Below are positions 34,390-42,197 of a stretch of DNA of 42,197 bases, in pieces (positions within the stretch are counted from its first letter, which is position 1; each line of letters begins with the position of its first letter). The DNA lies in contig CAYWJW010000007.1 of assembly GCA_964458795.1 (NCBI GenBank), positions 1 through 42,197 of the forward strand. The letters run 5' to 3'. Source of the DNA: JAJTHY01 sp964458795 (lineage in GTDB: Bacteria; Pseudomonadota; Alphaproteobacteria; Rickettsiales; Midichloriaceae). The notes under the pieces were generated by a model. It ran no database searches and was not told where the DNA came from. It was given only the letters and a program-made list of their open reading frames with translations. Both the position numbers and the translations under genes were made by a program.

Positions 34390-36192
34390 ATGGGTGATGG
34401 TTTTATAAATAATATAAGAAATTTGATGCTGGCGTTTTTAGGAGCCATCTTTTTGCTCGTACTTTCTATGTATTTTTCCGCAGTTGCCTTTTCCCTTTCT
34501 GAATACGGAATAATGAACGTTCCATATGACTTCATAGTTTCACTTAAGCCTTTCTCCGTAATGTATACATGGTATATGTGGTGGATTGCTAATTTTGCAG
34601 TAATCAGTCTTGAATATCACAACTACTTTATAGGACGGCTACTAGGGTGCACATTTGGACCACTTATAATAACCATATTTATAACCTGGCATTATCGCCA
34701 TATATTATACGAACGTAGACCCTTCAAACGAGAAGAGTCCTTACATGGCGATGCTCGCTGGGCAAGTGAGTCCGATGTAAAGTCCGCAGGATTGCGTTCT
34801 AAAAATGGTTTAATGATAGGGCAAGATAAACGTGGATACTTTGTGGCCGGTGGATATCAGCATGCACTGTTATTCGCGCCAACTGGTTCTGGTAAAGGTG
34901 TGGGATTTGTTATTCCGAATCTTTTATACTGGGATGAATCGGTATTTTGTCACGATATTAAACTTGAAAACTATGAATTAACAAGCGGTTGGCGCAAAAA
35001 AATGGGGCAAGATGTATACGTATGGAGCCCTGCTGACCCTGATGGTTTTACTCACTGTTATAATCCAATTGACTGGGTAAGTGCAAAACCAGGACAGATG
35101 GTGGATGACGTGCAAAAAATTGCCAACCTTATTATGCCCGAGAAAGAGTTTTGGAATAACGAAGCTCGCTCACTATTTTTGGGTGTAGTATTATATTTGT
35201 TAGCAGTTCCCGAGAAAATAAAATCATTTGGCGAAGTGGTTAGAACCATGCGTAGTGATGATGTGGTTTATAATCTTGCAGTGGTGCTTGACACAATTGG
35301 GCAAGATATCCACCCTGTTGCTTATATGAATATTGCTGCATTCCTACAGAAAGCTGACAAGGAACGAAGTGGTGTTATATCTACTATGAACTCAAACCTT
35401 GAGCTTTGGGCCAACCCACTTATTGATACTGCTACTGCATCAAGTGATTTCAACATCCTTGAATTCAAGAAAAAGAAAGTGACCGTGTACGTAGGGCTAA
35501 CACCTGATAACTTAAAACGCCTTCAACCGCTCATGCAGGTATTTTACCAGCAAGCTACAGAATTCCTATGCCGCAAGATGCCAACCAAAGAAGAGCCGCA
35601 TGGTGTGCTGTTTATGATGGATGAGTTTCCAAGCCTTGGTAAGATGGAACAATTCATGACTGGTATCGCTTACTTTAGGGGGTACCACGTACGCTTGTTC
35701 CTAATTATTCAAGATACTGAACAGCTCAAAGGTATTTATGAAGAAGCCGGAATGAACTCGTTCCTATCTAACTCTACTTACCGTATTACCTTTGCTGCGA
35801 ACAATATGGAAACTGCTAACCTGATATCACAATTAGTTGGCAATAAGACAGTTGATCAAGCTTCTTTGAACTCGCCTAAATTCTTGGATTTCAACCCGGC
35901 ATCACGTTCAGTAAACGTATCCAAAGCGCAGCGCGCGTTGCTTCTGCCGCAGGAAGTTATTGGACTACCGCGTGATGAGCAGATAGTTCTTATTGAATCT
36001 AAGCCCCCGATCAAATCGAAGAAGATCATCTATTATGAAGATTCTTACTTCACCAAGCGCCTACTTCCTCCCATTAGTGTCCCTCAACAAGAGCCATATG
36101 ATCCTAGAAAAGCTAAAGACTTGCTGAGTAAGAAAGAAAAAATCACCGCCGGTGCCGATGAAGGTGATAGGGATGAGCATAAGCCTGCTTAA
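34390..36192 (+). CDS. virD4: Type IV secretion coupling protein VirD4
   Basis: The receptor ATPase that selects substrates for export. It has 600 residues. Two transmembrane segments in the first 110 residues are followed by the conserved HGDARWAS. Walker A is at 163-170 (APTGSGKG) and Walker B near 410 (VLFMMDEFPSLGKM). The DTEQLKGIYEEAGMNSFLSNSTYRI segment is typical of the Rickettsiales/Agrobacterium type. The C-terminus is charged (KDLLSKKEKITAGADEGDRDE), as often seen where adaptor proteins bind. It is the last gene of the apparent sodB-virB8-virB9-virB10-virB11-virD4 operon; the orphan at 36210 follows after 17 bases. Confidence 0.97.
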   Translation: MGDGFINNIRNLMLAFLGAIFLLVLSMYFSAVAFSLSEYGIMNVPYDFIVSLKPFSVMYTWYMWWIANFAVISLEYHNYFIGRLLGCTFGPLIITIFITWHYRHILYERRPFKREESLHGDARWASESDVKSAGLRSKNGLMIGQDKRGYFVAGGYQHALLFAPTGSGKGVGFVIPNLLYWDESVFCHDIKLENYELTSGWRKKMGQDVYVWSPADPDGFTHCYNPIDWVSAKPGQMVDDVQKIANLIMPEKEFWNNEARSLFLGVVLYLLAVPEKIKSFGEVVRTMRSDDVVYNLAVVLDTIGQDIHPVAYMNIAAFLQKADKERSGVISTMNSNLELWANPLIDTATASSDFNILEFKKKKVTVYVGLTPDNLKRLQPLMQVFYQQATEFLCRKMPTKEEPHGVLFMMDEFPSLGKMEQFMTGIAYFRGYHVRLFLIIQDTEQLKGIYEEAGMNSFLSNSTYRITFAANNMETANLISQLVGNKTVDQASLNSPKFLDFNPASRSVNVSKAQRALLLPQEVIGLPRDEQIVLIESKPPIKSKKIIYYEDSYFTKRLLPPISVPQQEPYDPRKAKDLLSKKEKITAGADEGDRDEHKPA

Positions 36193-36209
36193 GCGTAGAG
36201 TAATTATAA

Positions 36210-38147
36210 ATGTTAAGTACAGAAGCTCAAATTTCACGCATATTATACTTTATTGAAAAAAAGGAAGAGACGGAAGAAACTATTGCCGAATTTAGAGCTT
36301 ATCTAAGTGAATTGGCTAAAAGCGCGCCTATTACAGACATACTCGTTGGATTTTATAGCGATAGATTTATGTCCCTAGTAGGATTCTGTTTTTATCAAGA
36401 CTCTATAAAAATGAGGTTTATTAATAGTATTTTAGATATTGATCCAAATTTATTAATAAGGTTTGGGGAGTCAAAAGCAGCAATCGTGGTTGTTTGTAAC
36501 TCCATACCATACGTTTATGCCCTAAAAAAAGCAAAGGATAATGGGCAATACACCTTAAGAAAAACTGTCTATCATTCAAGAGTATCCCCACTTTGCGTTG
36601 CTGTACAATGCAAGAGTATAGCAAAGGTCAATGCAGTTTTGTCTCACCCAAAACGTGCAGAACTTATAAAACCTGATATAGGTTATATATGGTGCATTAT
36701 CTCATATACATCTGCAATAATAGAACTTCACACATGTAAAGAAGAAGAGGAAGCAAAAGAGATTTTAGCCATTTTACAACAGGATGCAGAAAATCTCACG
36801 TGTGAATTAGGAAAACAAAGTAACTTAAATTTATTTAATGAAAGAATTGAAGCAATTCATCAAGGCTTAAGTAACATAGATAGTTGGGAAATTTGCCAAG
36901 AACTGTATGAGAAGAGCTCCTCTTTAATAACCGCGTTTTATAAGGGATATCTACCAAGTCTCAGCAATATATTTTCTAATTGTAGAGCAATAAACACACA
37001 TGATGAATTCTGTAAAAACATAATATCTCAAAGAAAGATAGAGAATCACGTTATTAAGACTATTAACTTCATTGAAGAGACGGAAGAATCTGAAGATAAT
37101 ATTAAGGAATTCAAATTACTGCTTAAGGAGTTTGGAAATATGAGGATTAATATCGAAGATATAGCAGTATGGGATCTCAATTTTTGTTCACTGGCTGTAA
37201 TATCTTCTGCTAAACCTAAGTTTTTAGATTGCATTATCACTATTGCACCCATTCTTTTGATAAAAAATTGTAATTTTAGACATCTATTTGTGGAACAAGG
37301 AACAAATCAGCATATGCGATTAGTTCTTAACCCAGAAGATTATAAAAATTATGGCGTATCCTCACTGCCCTGGAAAGCCATAGAACATACGGATCTACCA
37401 CTGATTAAAGCCATTATTTCTAACCCTTTGTTTGCCAAGGCACTCAGGCTCTGCAACTTTAGTTTTATAGAATGGAAGTTTTCTTGGTATGTTCGAGCTT
37501 TTGACTTTTTTTATACATACAAGAGTATTTATAAGGAACGAGATGAGGAGTTTTTACAAGTTTTTGATTTTGAAGGTATTGTACGCCACATGCTAACTTC
37601 TGGGGAAACTGGAAGAAAAGGCGCTCTTGGCAGCTTGATAAATTGGATACCTGGCTCATATCTAGATGAATCAAAATCCAGATATGCAGTACTTAATCAC
37701 ATGGTAAGACCTTTAGCAACCACGTTTCTACTAGGAAGACACTTTAGCAATATTGCTCCACAAGTTATTACCATTTTAGCTATTAGTAATAGGCAAGAAC
37801 GTGGTATGTTTGATTGTTTTCTCCCTGAGCTTTTCCCGATATTAATTGACTTAATTATATACGACACTGTAAAAAGCTATAAGAAACAACCAGAAAATTC
37901 TATTGAGCCTTTCAATATTGATAGTGCAGAAGATGTAACGTCTTATCGGCTGAAGTGCATGAAAGAAGTTGAAGAGGCAGAAGCTCTTGAAGCTAATGAT
38001 GTAGAGAAGGTCGAAGGCAAGAGATATGGTTTATATGTGGGTGGAGCACTTATATTAGGCCTTTCCACATACGCCATTTGGCGATGTTTATCACAAAAAT
38101 CTCTAAAAGATGATATAGTTAACTCAGTTAAAAATTTTTTCTCCTAG
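36210..38147 (+). CDS. Orphan modular protein with C-terminal membrane anchor, 645 aa
   Basis: I do not recognise a family. Two diverged copies of a module of about 150 residues occupy residues 5-155 and 275-425: FIEKKEETEETIAEFRAYL matches FIEETEESEDNIKEFKLLL, and SPLCVAVQCKSIAKVNAVLS matches LPWKAIEHTDLPLIKAIIS. The latter pair looks like a degenerate ankyrin-type helical hairpin. A single transmembrane helix lies near 615-632 (YVGGALILGLSTYAIW), with a short basic/polar tail. Sitting 17 bases behind virD4, it could be cotranscribed with the secretion operon, which makes it a candidate substrate or accessory, by context only. The extended element begins in its stop codon. Confidence 0.83.
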   Translation: MLSTEAQISRILYFIEKKEETEETIAEFRAYLSELAKSAPITDILVGFYSDRFMSLVGFCFYQDSIKMRFINSILDIDPNLLIRFGESKAAIVVVCNSIPYVYALKKAKDNGQYTLRKTVYHSRVSPLCVAVQCKSIAKVNAVLSHPKRAELIKPDIGYIWCIISYTSAIIELHTCKEEEEAKEILAILQQDAENLTCELGKQSNLNLFNERIEAIHQGLSNIDSWEICQELYEKSSSLITAFYKGYLPSLSNIFSNCRAINTHDEFCKNIISQRKIENHVIKTINFIEETEESEDNIKEFKLLLKEFGNMRINIEDIAVWDLNFCSLAVISSAKPKFLDCIITIAPILLIKNCNFRHLFVEQGTNQHMRLVLNPEDYKNYGVSSLPWKAIEHTDLPLIKAIISNPLFAKALRLCNFSFIEWKFSWYVRAFDFFYTYKSIYKERDEEFLQVFDFEGIVRHMLTSGETGRKGALGSLINWIPGSYLDESKSRYAVLNHMVRPLATTFLLGRHFSNIAPQVITILAISNRQERGMFDCFLPELFPILIDLIIYDTVKSYKKQPENSIEPFNIDSAEDVTSYRLKCMKEVEEAEALEANDVEKVEGKRYGLYVGGALILGLSTYAIWRCLSQKSLKDDIVNSVKNFFS

Positions 38148-38208
38148 GGACTTCCATTTACTATTTCGGATGTGATATACCATTAAATATAAGATGTCAG
38201 AAATGTAG
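38146..38208 (+). promoter_or_regulatory. Conserved TTCCAT/TATACC element, copy C (extended form)
   Basis: It starts inside the stop codon of the orphan gene (TAG at 38145-38147) as AGGGACTTCCATT. TTCCAT (38152-38157), 18 bases, TATACC (38176-38181), then ATTAAATATAAGAT and a diverged end. The next gene is pheT, whose start is about 75 bases past the -10-like box. A short hairpin (CAGAAAT...ATTTCTG, 38199-38227) lies in the leader. Confidence 0.6.
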
Positions 38209-38258
38209 ATATATGTTATATTTCTGGCAGCATTTGACAGCAAATTATGGAGTATATA

Positions 38259-40619
38259 ATGCGGTTCACTCTTTCATGGCTAAAACAGCATCTTAAAACT
38301 GATGCAGATTTGTCACAAATTTCTGAGACTCTCACTCGTATAGGGCTGGAGGTTGAAGAGGTGGTAGACAAAGGCAAGCAATATGCACCATTTATCATTG
38401 CAGAAATTGTTGAAGCAGTTCCACATCCAAATGCCGATAAGCTACGTGTGTGCAAAGTGAATGATGGTAAGCACGTTTTGCAGGTCGTGTGTGGCGCACC
38501 CAATGCACGCGCTGGCATCAAAGTAGTGCTTGCACCTGTTGGGGCTATAGTACCTGCCGGCAATTTTGCAATCAAGGCTGCTAAAATTAGAGATGTGGAA
38601 AGCCATGGAATGCTTTGCTCAGCAGAAGAACTATTGCTGGATGGCGATTCAAGCGGAATTATTGAACTTGCCTCCAACGCACCTATCGGTGGTCGCTACA
38701 TGGATTTCGCAGATCTTGGTGAAGTGCTAATTGAAATTGGTCTAACCCCTAATAGGGGAGATGCAGCAAGCGTTCATGGCATAGCACGCGATTTAGCTGC
38801 TACAGGAATTGGCGAACTTATTGTACCTGAAGCCGCTCATGTAAATTATACAGACGCATATAAAGTAGTTATTGAAGATGCGGATAATTGCCAAGAATTT
38901 GTTGCAACTGTTATAACTGGTGTGAACAATACAAGCACAAGTATCTCGCATATCAATTCCATGCTAATGGCAATAGGTTCTAATCCTAAAAATGCTCTGG
39001 TAAATATTTCTAACTTTGCCATGTTTGATTTTGGACGCCCTAACCATATATATGACTTAGATAAAATCAAAGGGACTATAAGAATTAGGAAATCTCGCGC
39101 AGAAGAACTATTTGTGGCTTTAGGAGGTATAGAATATAAATTACCTAAAGGGATGCTCGTAGTTGCAGATGATGAGAAAGTACTAGCAGTCGCTGGAGTA
39201 ATGGGCGGAGAGCTCAGCAAGGTAGTTGAAGAAACAAAAAATATTCTAGTGGAAATTGCAAACTTTCATCCTCAAGCAGTGGCGGAAGCTGGTAGAACAC
39301 TTAACTTGCTATCTGACTCGCGCTATCGTTTTGAAAGAAGGATAGACGGAGGCTCTACGGACTTCTTTGTAAACTACTTAAATAAGTTAATTATAGAATC
39401 AGTAGGTGGCAATATAGGTGGCTCTACTAAAGTTCTTGGAAAAGCACTGGACTATCCAAAAACTGTACCGTTTAATATTGAAAGCATAAGTGAAATTGCA
39501 GGTTGTGATATCGATGCGAGCTTCATTCATAAAACGCTTGAGCGCCTTGGGTTCAAGGTTGATGGTAAAACTGTAAGTGTGCCACCCTACCGCCTCGGAG
39601 ATATAACACAAAACCGAGATTTGGTTGAAGAGGTCTTAAGGATTTATGGTTTAGATAATCTAGAAGCAAAACCGATTCCTCTTGGCTTTGAGAACACAAA
39701 AGCTAAACGGCCGCTATTTGCAGATAAAGCAAGAAATTATCTTGTAGCTCAAGGGTTTGATGAGATGATAACCTATGCTTTTGTGAGCCATAAGCAGGCA
39801 GAACAATTTGCATTTAAAAACCCAATAGAGCTGCAAAATCCGATTAGTAGCGACATGTCCATTATGCGTGCCTCTTTACTACCTCTACTACTTGAACATG
39901 CTGGTAAAAATATGACCTATGGAATGTTGGATGCATCTTATTTTGAAATTGGCAATGTCTTTGAAGGTTGTGAGCCTAATGAACAAAAGCTTACGATAAG
40001 CGGAATTAGAACAGGGAAGCACATGCGCAAAACTGCTTTTAAGGAAGAACGTGATGTTGATTTCTATGACGTAAAAGCAACGATGTTCTCACTAATTGAA
40101 CTCTATGGGCTAGATCCGAATAAATGCAAAGTCAGCCGCGGAGCACCTGCGTATTACCATCCAGGAAAGTCAGCAATGATCTCGCTTGGCAAGAATATTA
40201 TCGGCTACTTTGGTGAACTTAATATAGCAACGCTCAAAGCCATAGATATTGAGTGTAGTGCCGCTGCTTTCGAACTATTTATGAGTAACTTACCTGAGCT
40301 TAAAACTAAAGCTGCGCGCAGCAAGTTAGATGTTTCCTACTTACAGGCAGCAACTAGAGATTTTGCTTTCACCCTAGATAACAAGATAGAAGTGGGGACT
40401 ATGCTATCCGCTATTAAAGGGGTAGCACCTGATGCTATTGAAAGCATGAATGTCTTTGATATTTACAAGGGTAAAGGTGTGGAAATCGACAAAAAATCAG
40501 TAGCCTTTTCCATAACGTTACGACCAAAAACAGAGACTTTTACCGATGCGCAGATTGAAGCTATTTGTCAAAAGGTGATAGCTCTGGTACAAAAGAACTA
40601 TGATGGCATCCAAAGATAA
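38259..40619 (+). CDS. pheT: Phenylalanyl-tRNA synthetase beta subunit
   Basis: The beta chain of the alpha2-beta2 enzyme charging tRNA(Phe); it holds editing and tRNA-binding domains. I placed the start at the second ATG (MRFTLSWLKQHL), since GGAG lies six bases before it; an ATG four codons earlier overlaps that ribosome site. At 786 residues it has normal length. The EMAP/tRNA-binding domain covers about 40-150 (VPHPNADKLRVCKVNDG...VVCGAPNARAGIKVVLAPVG), then GLTPNRGDAASVHGIARDLA, the B5 domain near 400-470, and a C-terminal anticodon-binding domain. pheS is not in this window. It overlaps the next gene. Confidence 0.97.
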   Translation: MRFTLSWLKQHLKTDADLSQISETLTRIGLEVEEVVDKGKQYAPFIIAEIVEAVPHPNADKLRVCKVNDGKHVLQVVCGAPNARAGIKVVLAPVGAIVPAGNFAIKAAKIRDVESHGMLCSAEELLLDGDSSGIIELASNAPIGGRYMDFADLGEVLIEIGLTPNRGDAASVHGIARDLAATGIGELIVPEAAHVNYTDAYKVVIEDADNCQEFVATVITGVNNTSTSISHINSMLMAIGSNPKNALVNISNFAMFDFGRPNHIYDLDKIKGTIRIRKSRAEELFVALGGIEYKLPKGMLVVADDEKVLAVAGVMGGELSKVVEETKNILVEIANFHPQAVAEAGRTLNLLSDSRYRFERRIDGGSTDFFVNYLNKLIIESVGGNIGGSTKVLGKALDYPKTVPFNIESISEIAGCDIDASFIHKTLERLGFKVDGKTVSVPPYRLGDITQNRDLVEEVLRIYGLDNLEAKPIPLGFENTKAKRPLFADKARNYLVAQGFDEMITYAFVSHKQAEQFAFKNPIELQNPISSDMSIMRASLLPLLLEHAGKNMTYGMLDASYFEIGNVFEGCEPNEQKLTISGIRTGKHMRKTAFKEERDVDFYDVKATMFSLIELYGLDPNKCKVSRGAPAYYHPGKSAMISLGKNIIGYFGELNIATLKAIDIECSAAAFELFMSNLPELKTKAARSKLDVSYLQAATRDFAFTLDNKIEVGTMLSAIKGVAPDAIESMNVFDIYKGKGVEIDKKSVAFSITLRPKTETFTDAQIEAICQKVIALVQKNYDGIQR

Positions 40620-41553
40620 TAGCAGCAACGAACTAAACTTGAATGCATCCCTTGCAGGCAAGATAAGTGAGTGGCTTGAGTTTTTAAAAAATGTTAAGAA
40701 ACATTCAAAACATACTTTAAAAGCATATGCTACAGACCTGTATTTATTCCTGGAATTCTTAAATACCCACATAGATAAAAAGCTGGATGAAGAAGTGCTC
40801 ATATCCTTAGAGATACGGGACTTCCGTAGTTGGCTAGCGAACCGTAAGCTGGATTCTCACAAGTCCACCTCTAACGCACGAGCCCTTTCAGTGCTTAAGA
40901 ATTTCTTCCGCTTTATGAAAAGAAATTACGGAATAACTAATAGCGCCGTGTTTACCGTTGCTATAAAAAAAGTAGAAAAACCATTGCCAAAAGCATTAAG
41001 CCAAGAAAAGGCAATGCTAGTGCTGGGTAACACCGATCTATTTGGCGGTGAAACCTGGATAGCCAAGCGCAATAAAGCTATCCTCATGCTGCTTTATGGC
41101 GCCGGACTCAGGATATCCGAAGCGCTTGGCATAAGCCTACGCCAAATGCCAAAAGGCGGTGAGCCACTTAATATAATTGGCAAAGGTAATAAGGAAGCCC
41201 CAGTGTATTTACTTGCCGAGGTGGTAGAGGCGATACATGAATACATTAAGTCCTGCCCTCATGATTTGAAGGATGGTGCTTTGTTTGTAGGGGTACGAGG
41301 TGGTGAACTTAACCCATCAGCATTTAGGACAGAACTTAAAAACCTAGTACGAGCACTAGGCCTCCCCGATCACGCCTCCCCTCATTCATTCCGCCATAGC
41401 TTTGCAACTCATCTACTGGCCGAAGGTGGTGATATTAGAGTGATACAAGAATTGCTTCGGCATGAGTCTATCTCCACCACGCAAAGATATACCAAAGTAG
41501 ACTCATCTCATTTGATAGAAAGCTATAAAAGCTTCCATCCTAGGGTGAAATAG
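40600..41553 (+). CDS. xerC: Tyrosine recombinase XerC/XerD
   Basis: A 317-residue site-specific recombinase, expected to resolve chromosome dimers at dif with its partner. The N-terminal SAM-like domain reads ISEWLEFLKNVKKHSKHTLKAYATDLYLFLEFL. Catalytic residues are present: R in GAGLRISEAL, K in GKGNKEAPVYL, H and R in PHSFRHSFATHLL, H in LLRHESIS, and the nucleophile Y in TTQRYTKV. The sequence looks nearer XerC than XerD, which is not certain. The start overlaps the pheT end by about 20 bases, so it is coupled to it. No other integrase-related gene is near, so it is probably the housekeeping enzyme. Confidence 0.9.
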   Translation: MMASKDNSSNELNLNASLAGKISEWLEFLKNVKKHSKHTLKAYATDLYLFLEFLNTHIDKKLDEEVLISLEIRDFRSWLANRKLDSHKSTSNARALSVLKNFFRFMKRNYGITNSAVFTVAIKKVEKPLPKALSQEKAMLVLGNTDLFGGETWIAKRNKAILMLLYGAGLRISEALGISLRQMPKGGEPLNIIGKGNKEAPVYLLAEVVEAIHEYIKSCPHDLKDGALFVGVRGGELNPSAFRTELKNLVRALGLPDHASPHSFRHSFATHLLAEGGDIRVIQELLRHESISTTQRYTKVDSSHLIESYKSFHPRVK

Positions 41554-41561
41554 TGTATAAT
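41533..41561 (+). promoter_or_regulatory. TTCCAT-17-TATAAT promoter-like site (copy G)
   Basis: TTCCAT at 41533-41538 inside the xerC end, 17 bases, TATAAT at 41556-41561, then 32 bases to the start codon at 41594. The boxes and the distance agree with the other copies, but nothing outside them is conserved, so by itself this could be chance. Confidence 0.4.
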
Positions 41562-41593
41562 GCCTTCCAGATAATTTAAGCAATAGCATTTTT

Positions 41594-41983
41594 ATGAGAG
41601 ATTATATACACACTCTAAACAAAGCAGTGGAACCATTCAATGCAGCTTTACTGCCGTATCTGCCATATTTTATAAGAGTATCATCTCTCATGTCCATCGC
41701 TTTACCTTTGAAGGATCCATCTATAGCCACTACTAATGAAGAAAAAGGAAGGTATGTTGGCATGTTTATACCCATAACACTTATACTAACTGAATTAATT
41801 TTCATCCCTAAAGAGTTTAAAGATCCTTATAATCTGTTAATAATAGAAAAGCTATCAAGATGCTCTATAGTGGAGAGCGGCCCTATCATTTGTTGCTCCA
41901 TATTACTGCCAGGATTGCTAGGAAATTACATAGGCAGAAAATTTGACCCACCTCTTCCTCTTCCAGCACAATTACAAAACTGA
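41594..41983 (+). CDS. Small orphan membrane protein, 129 aa
   Basis: I do not recognise this protein. Two or three hydrophobic segments are visible: LLPYLPYFIRVSSLMSIALP near residues 19-38, YVGMFIPITLILTELIFI near 53-70, and GPIICCSILLPGLLGNYIG near 97-115. The tail is proline-rich (PPLPLPAQLQN). No signal peptide motif apart from these. It is followed 14 bases later by an extended copy of the TTCCAT/TATACT element, like three other orphans here. Confidence 0.65.
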   Translation: MRDYIHTLNKAVEPFNAALLPYLPYFIRVSSLMSIALPLKDPSIATTNEEKGRYVGMFIPITLILTELIFIPKEFKDPYNLLIIEKLSRCSIVESGPIICCSILLPGLLGNYIGRKFDPPLPLPAQLQN

Positions 41984-41997
41984 AAAATATTTTCACC

Positions 41998-42058
41998 AGG
42001 GACTTCCATTGTCTATAAGAAGTCAAGTATACTAATAAATATAAGATCAGAAAGGTGC
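41998..42058 (+). promoter_or_regulatory. Conserved TTCCAT/TATACT element, copy D (extended form)
   Basis: AGGGACTTCCATTG, with TTCCAT at 42004-42009, 18 bases, TATACT at 42028-42033, then AATAAATATAAGAT-AGAAAGGTGCGC. It lies behind the small membrane orphan. The gene it might serve is outside the window. Confidence 0.6.
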
Positions 42059-42096
42059 GCCTAAAACTTGGAAAACCTTATACTTTCCCCTGACGA

Positions 42097-42160
42097 GATC
42101 CTCACGTCGCTTTGCTCCTCAGGATGACGGCTCCAATATTCTCGTCATCCTTGTAAAGGT
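42097..42160. repeat. Palindromic intergenic repeat, family 2, copy b
   Basis: GATCCTCACGTCGCTTTGCT with CCTCAGGATGACG matches the left arm of the 8497-8585 unit with one change. The right arm starts CGTCATCC and then degenerates (TTGTAAAGGTTCGC). It may continue to or past the window end. Confidence 0.8.
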
Positions 42161-42197
42161 TCGCTAAGTCGGTTCCAGATTATCAACAAAGGTTTAC

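Noticed and set aside
4168..42058. The 63-bp units as integron attC sites of gene cassettes
   Set aside because: The GTTRRRY and RYYYAAC boxes of attC are missing, the unit is not palindromic, and the only tyrosine recombinase nearby is XerC-like. A looser cassette idea is kept as a hypothesis.

Overview
The window looks like chromosomal sequence from an alphaproteobacterium of the order Rickettsiales, probably an intracellular, possibly protist-associated, lineage. The reasons are an A+T-rich composition, a virB8-virB9-virB10-virB11-virD4 block of the Rickettsiales vir homolog (rvh) type placed directly behind sodB, a separated virB4-type locus, numerous palindromic intergenic repeats, and large eukaryote-like leucine-rich-repeat proteins with C-terminal membrane segments. 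The family or genus cannot be fixed from the sequence alone.

Layout. 1-6681: the 3' end of an unidentified gene, a cytochrome b561, a gatA-fumC pair, and a dacB (PBP4-type)-orphan pair, with two palindromic repeats. 6865-8997: a leucine-rich-repeat protein with a recent internal duplication, then a cluster of palindromes and a GIY-YIG protein. 9040-12003: a three-gene operon whose architecture resembles the inner-membrane platform of type IV pili or type II secretion (PilM/PilN-, PilO- and PilP-like), without firm homology. 12004-15786: a miniature inverted-repeat element, a YgjP-type metallopeptidase and a sodium/solute symporter fused to a histidine kinase. 16012-19203: an orphan, a small protein coupled to rnhA, and a CDGSH iron-sulfur protein coupled to the S41 protease ctpA. 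19618-22257: a second, acidic, modular leucine-rich-repeat protein. 22261-29389: a 30-cysteine secreted protein overlapping a VirB4-like ATPase with a non-canonical Walker B, an orphan membrane protein and an NDUFA9-like reductase. 29525-36192: sodB followed by virB8 to virD4 as one apparent operon. 36210-41983: a modular orphan membrane protein, pheT overlapping xerC, and a small membrane orphan.

The genes fit a cell exporting proteins through a P-type type IV secretion system. VirB8/B9/B10 form the core channel, VirB11 and VirD4 supply energy and recruit substrates, and the VirB4-like protein with its cysteine-rich neighbour forms a second part of the machine. The LRR proteins and orphan membrane proteins are candidate substrates by context only.

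The most unusual signal is a repeated intergenic element. A TTCCAT box is followed after exactly 17 or 18 bases by TATACT or TATAAT at seven places, on both strands. Four copies carry a conserved extension to about 63 bp, and each of these four lies directly behind an unrecognised orphan gene. It reads either as an unusual promoter class or as a dispersed unit travelling with orphan genes.
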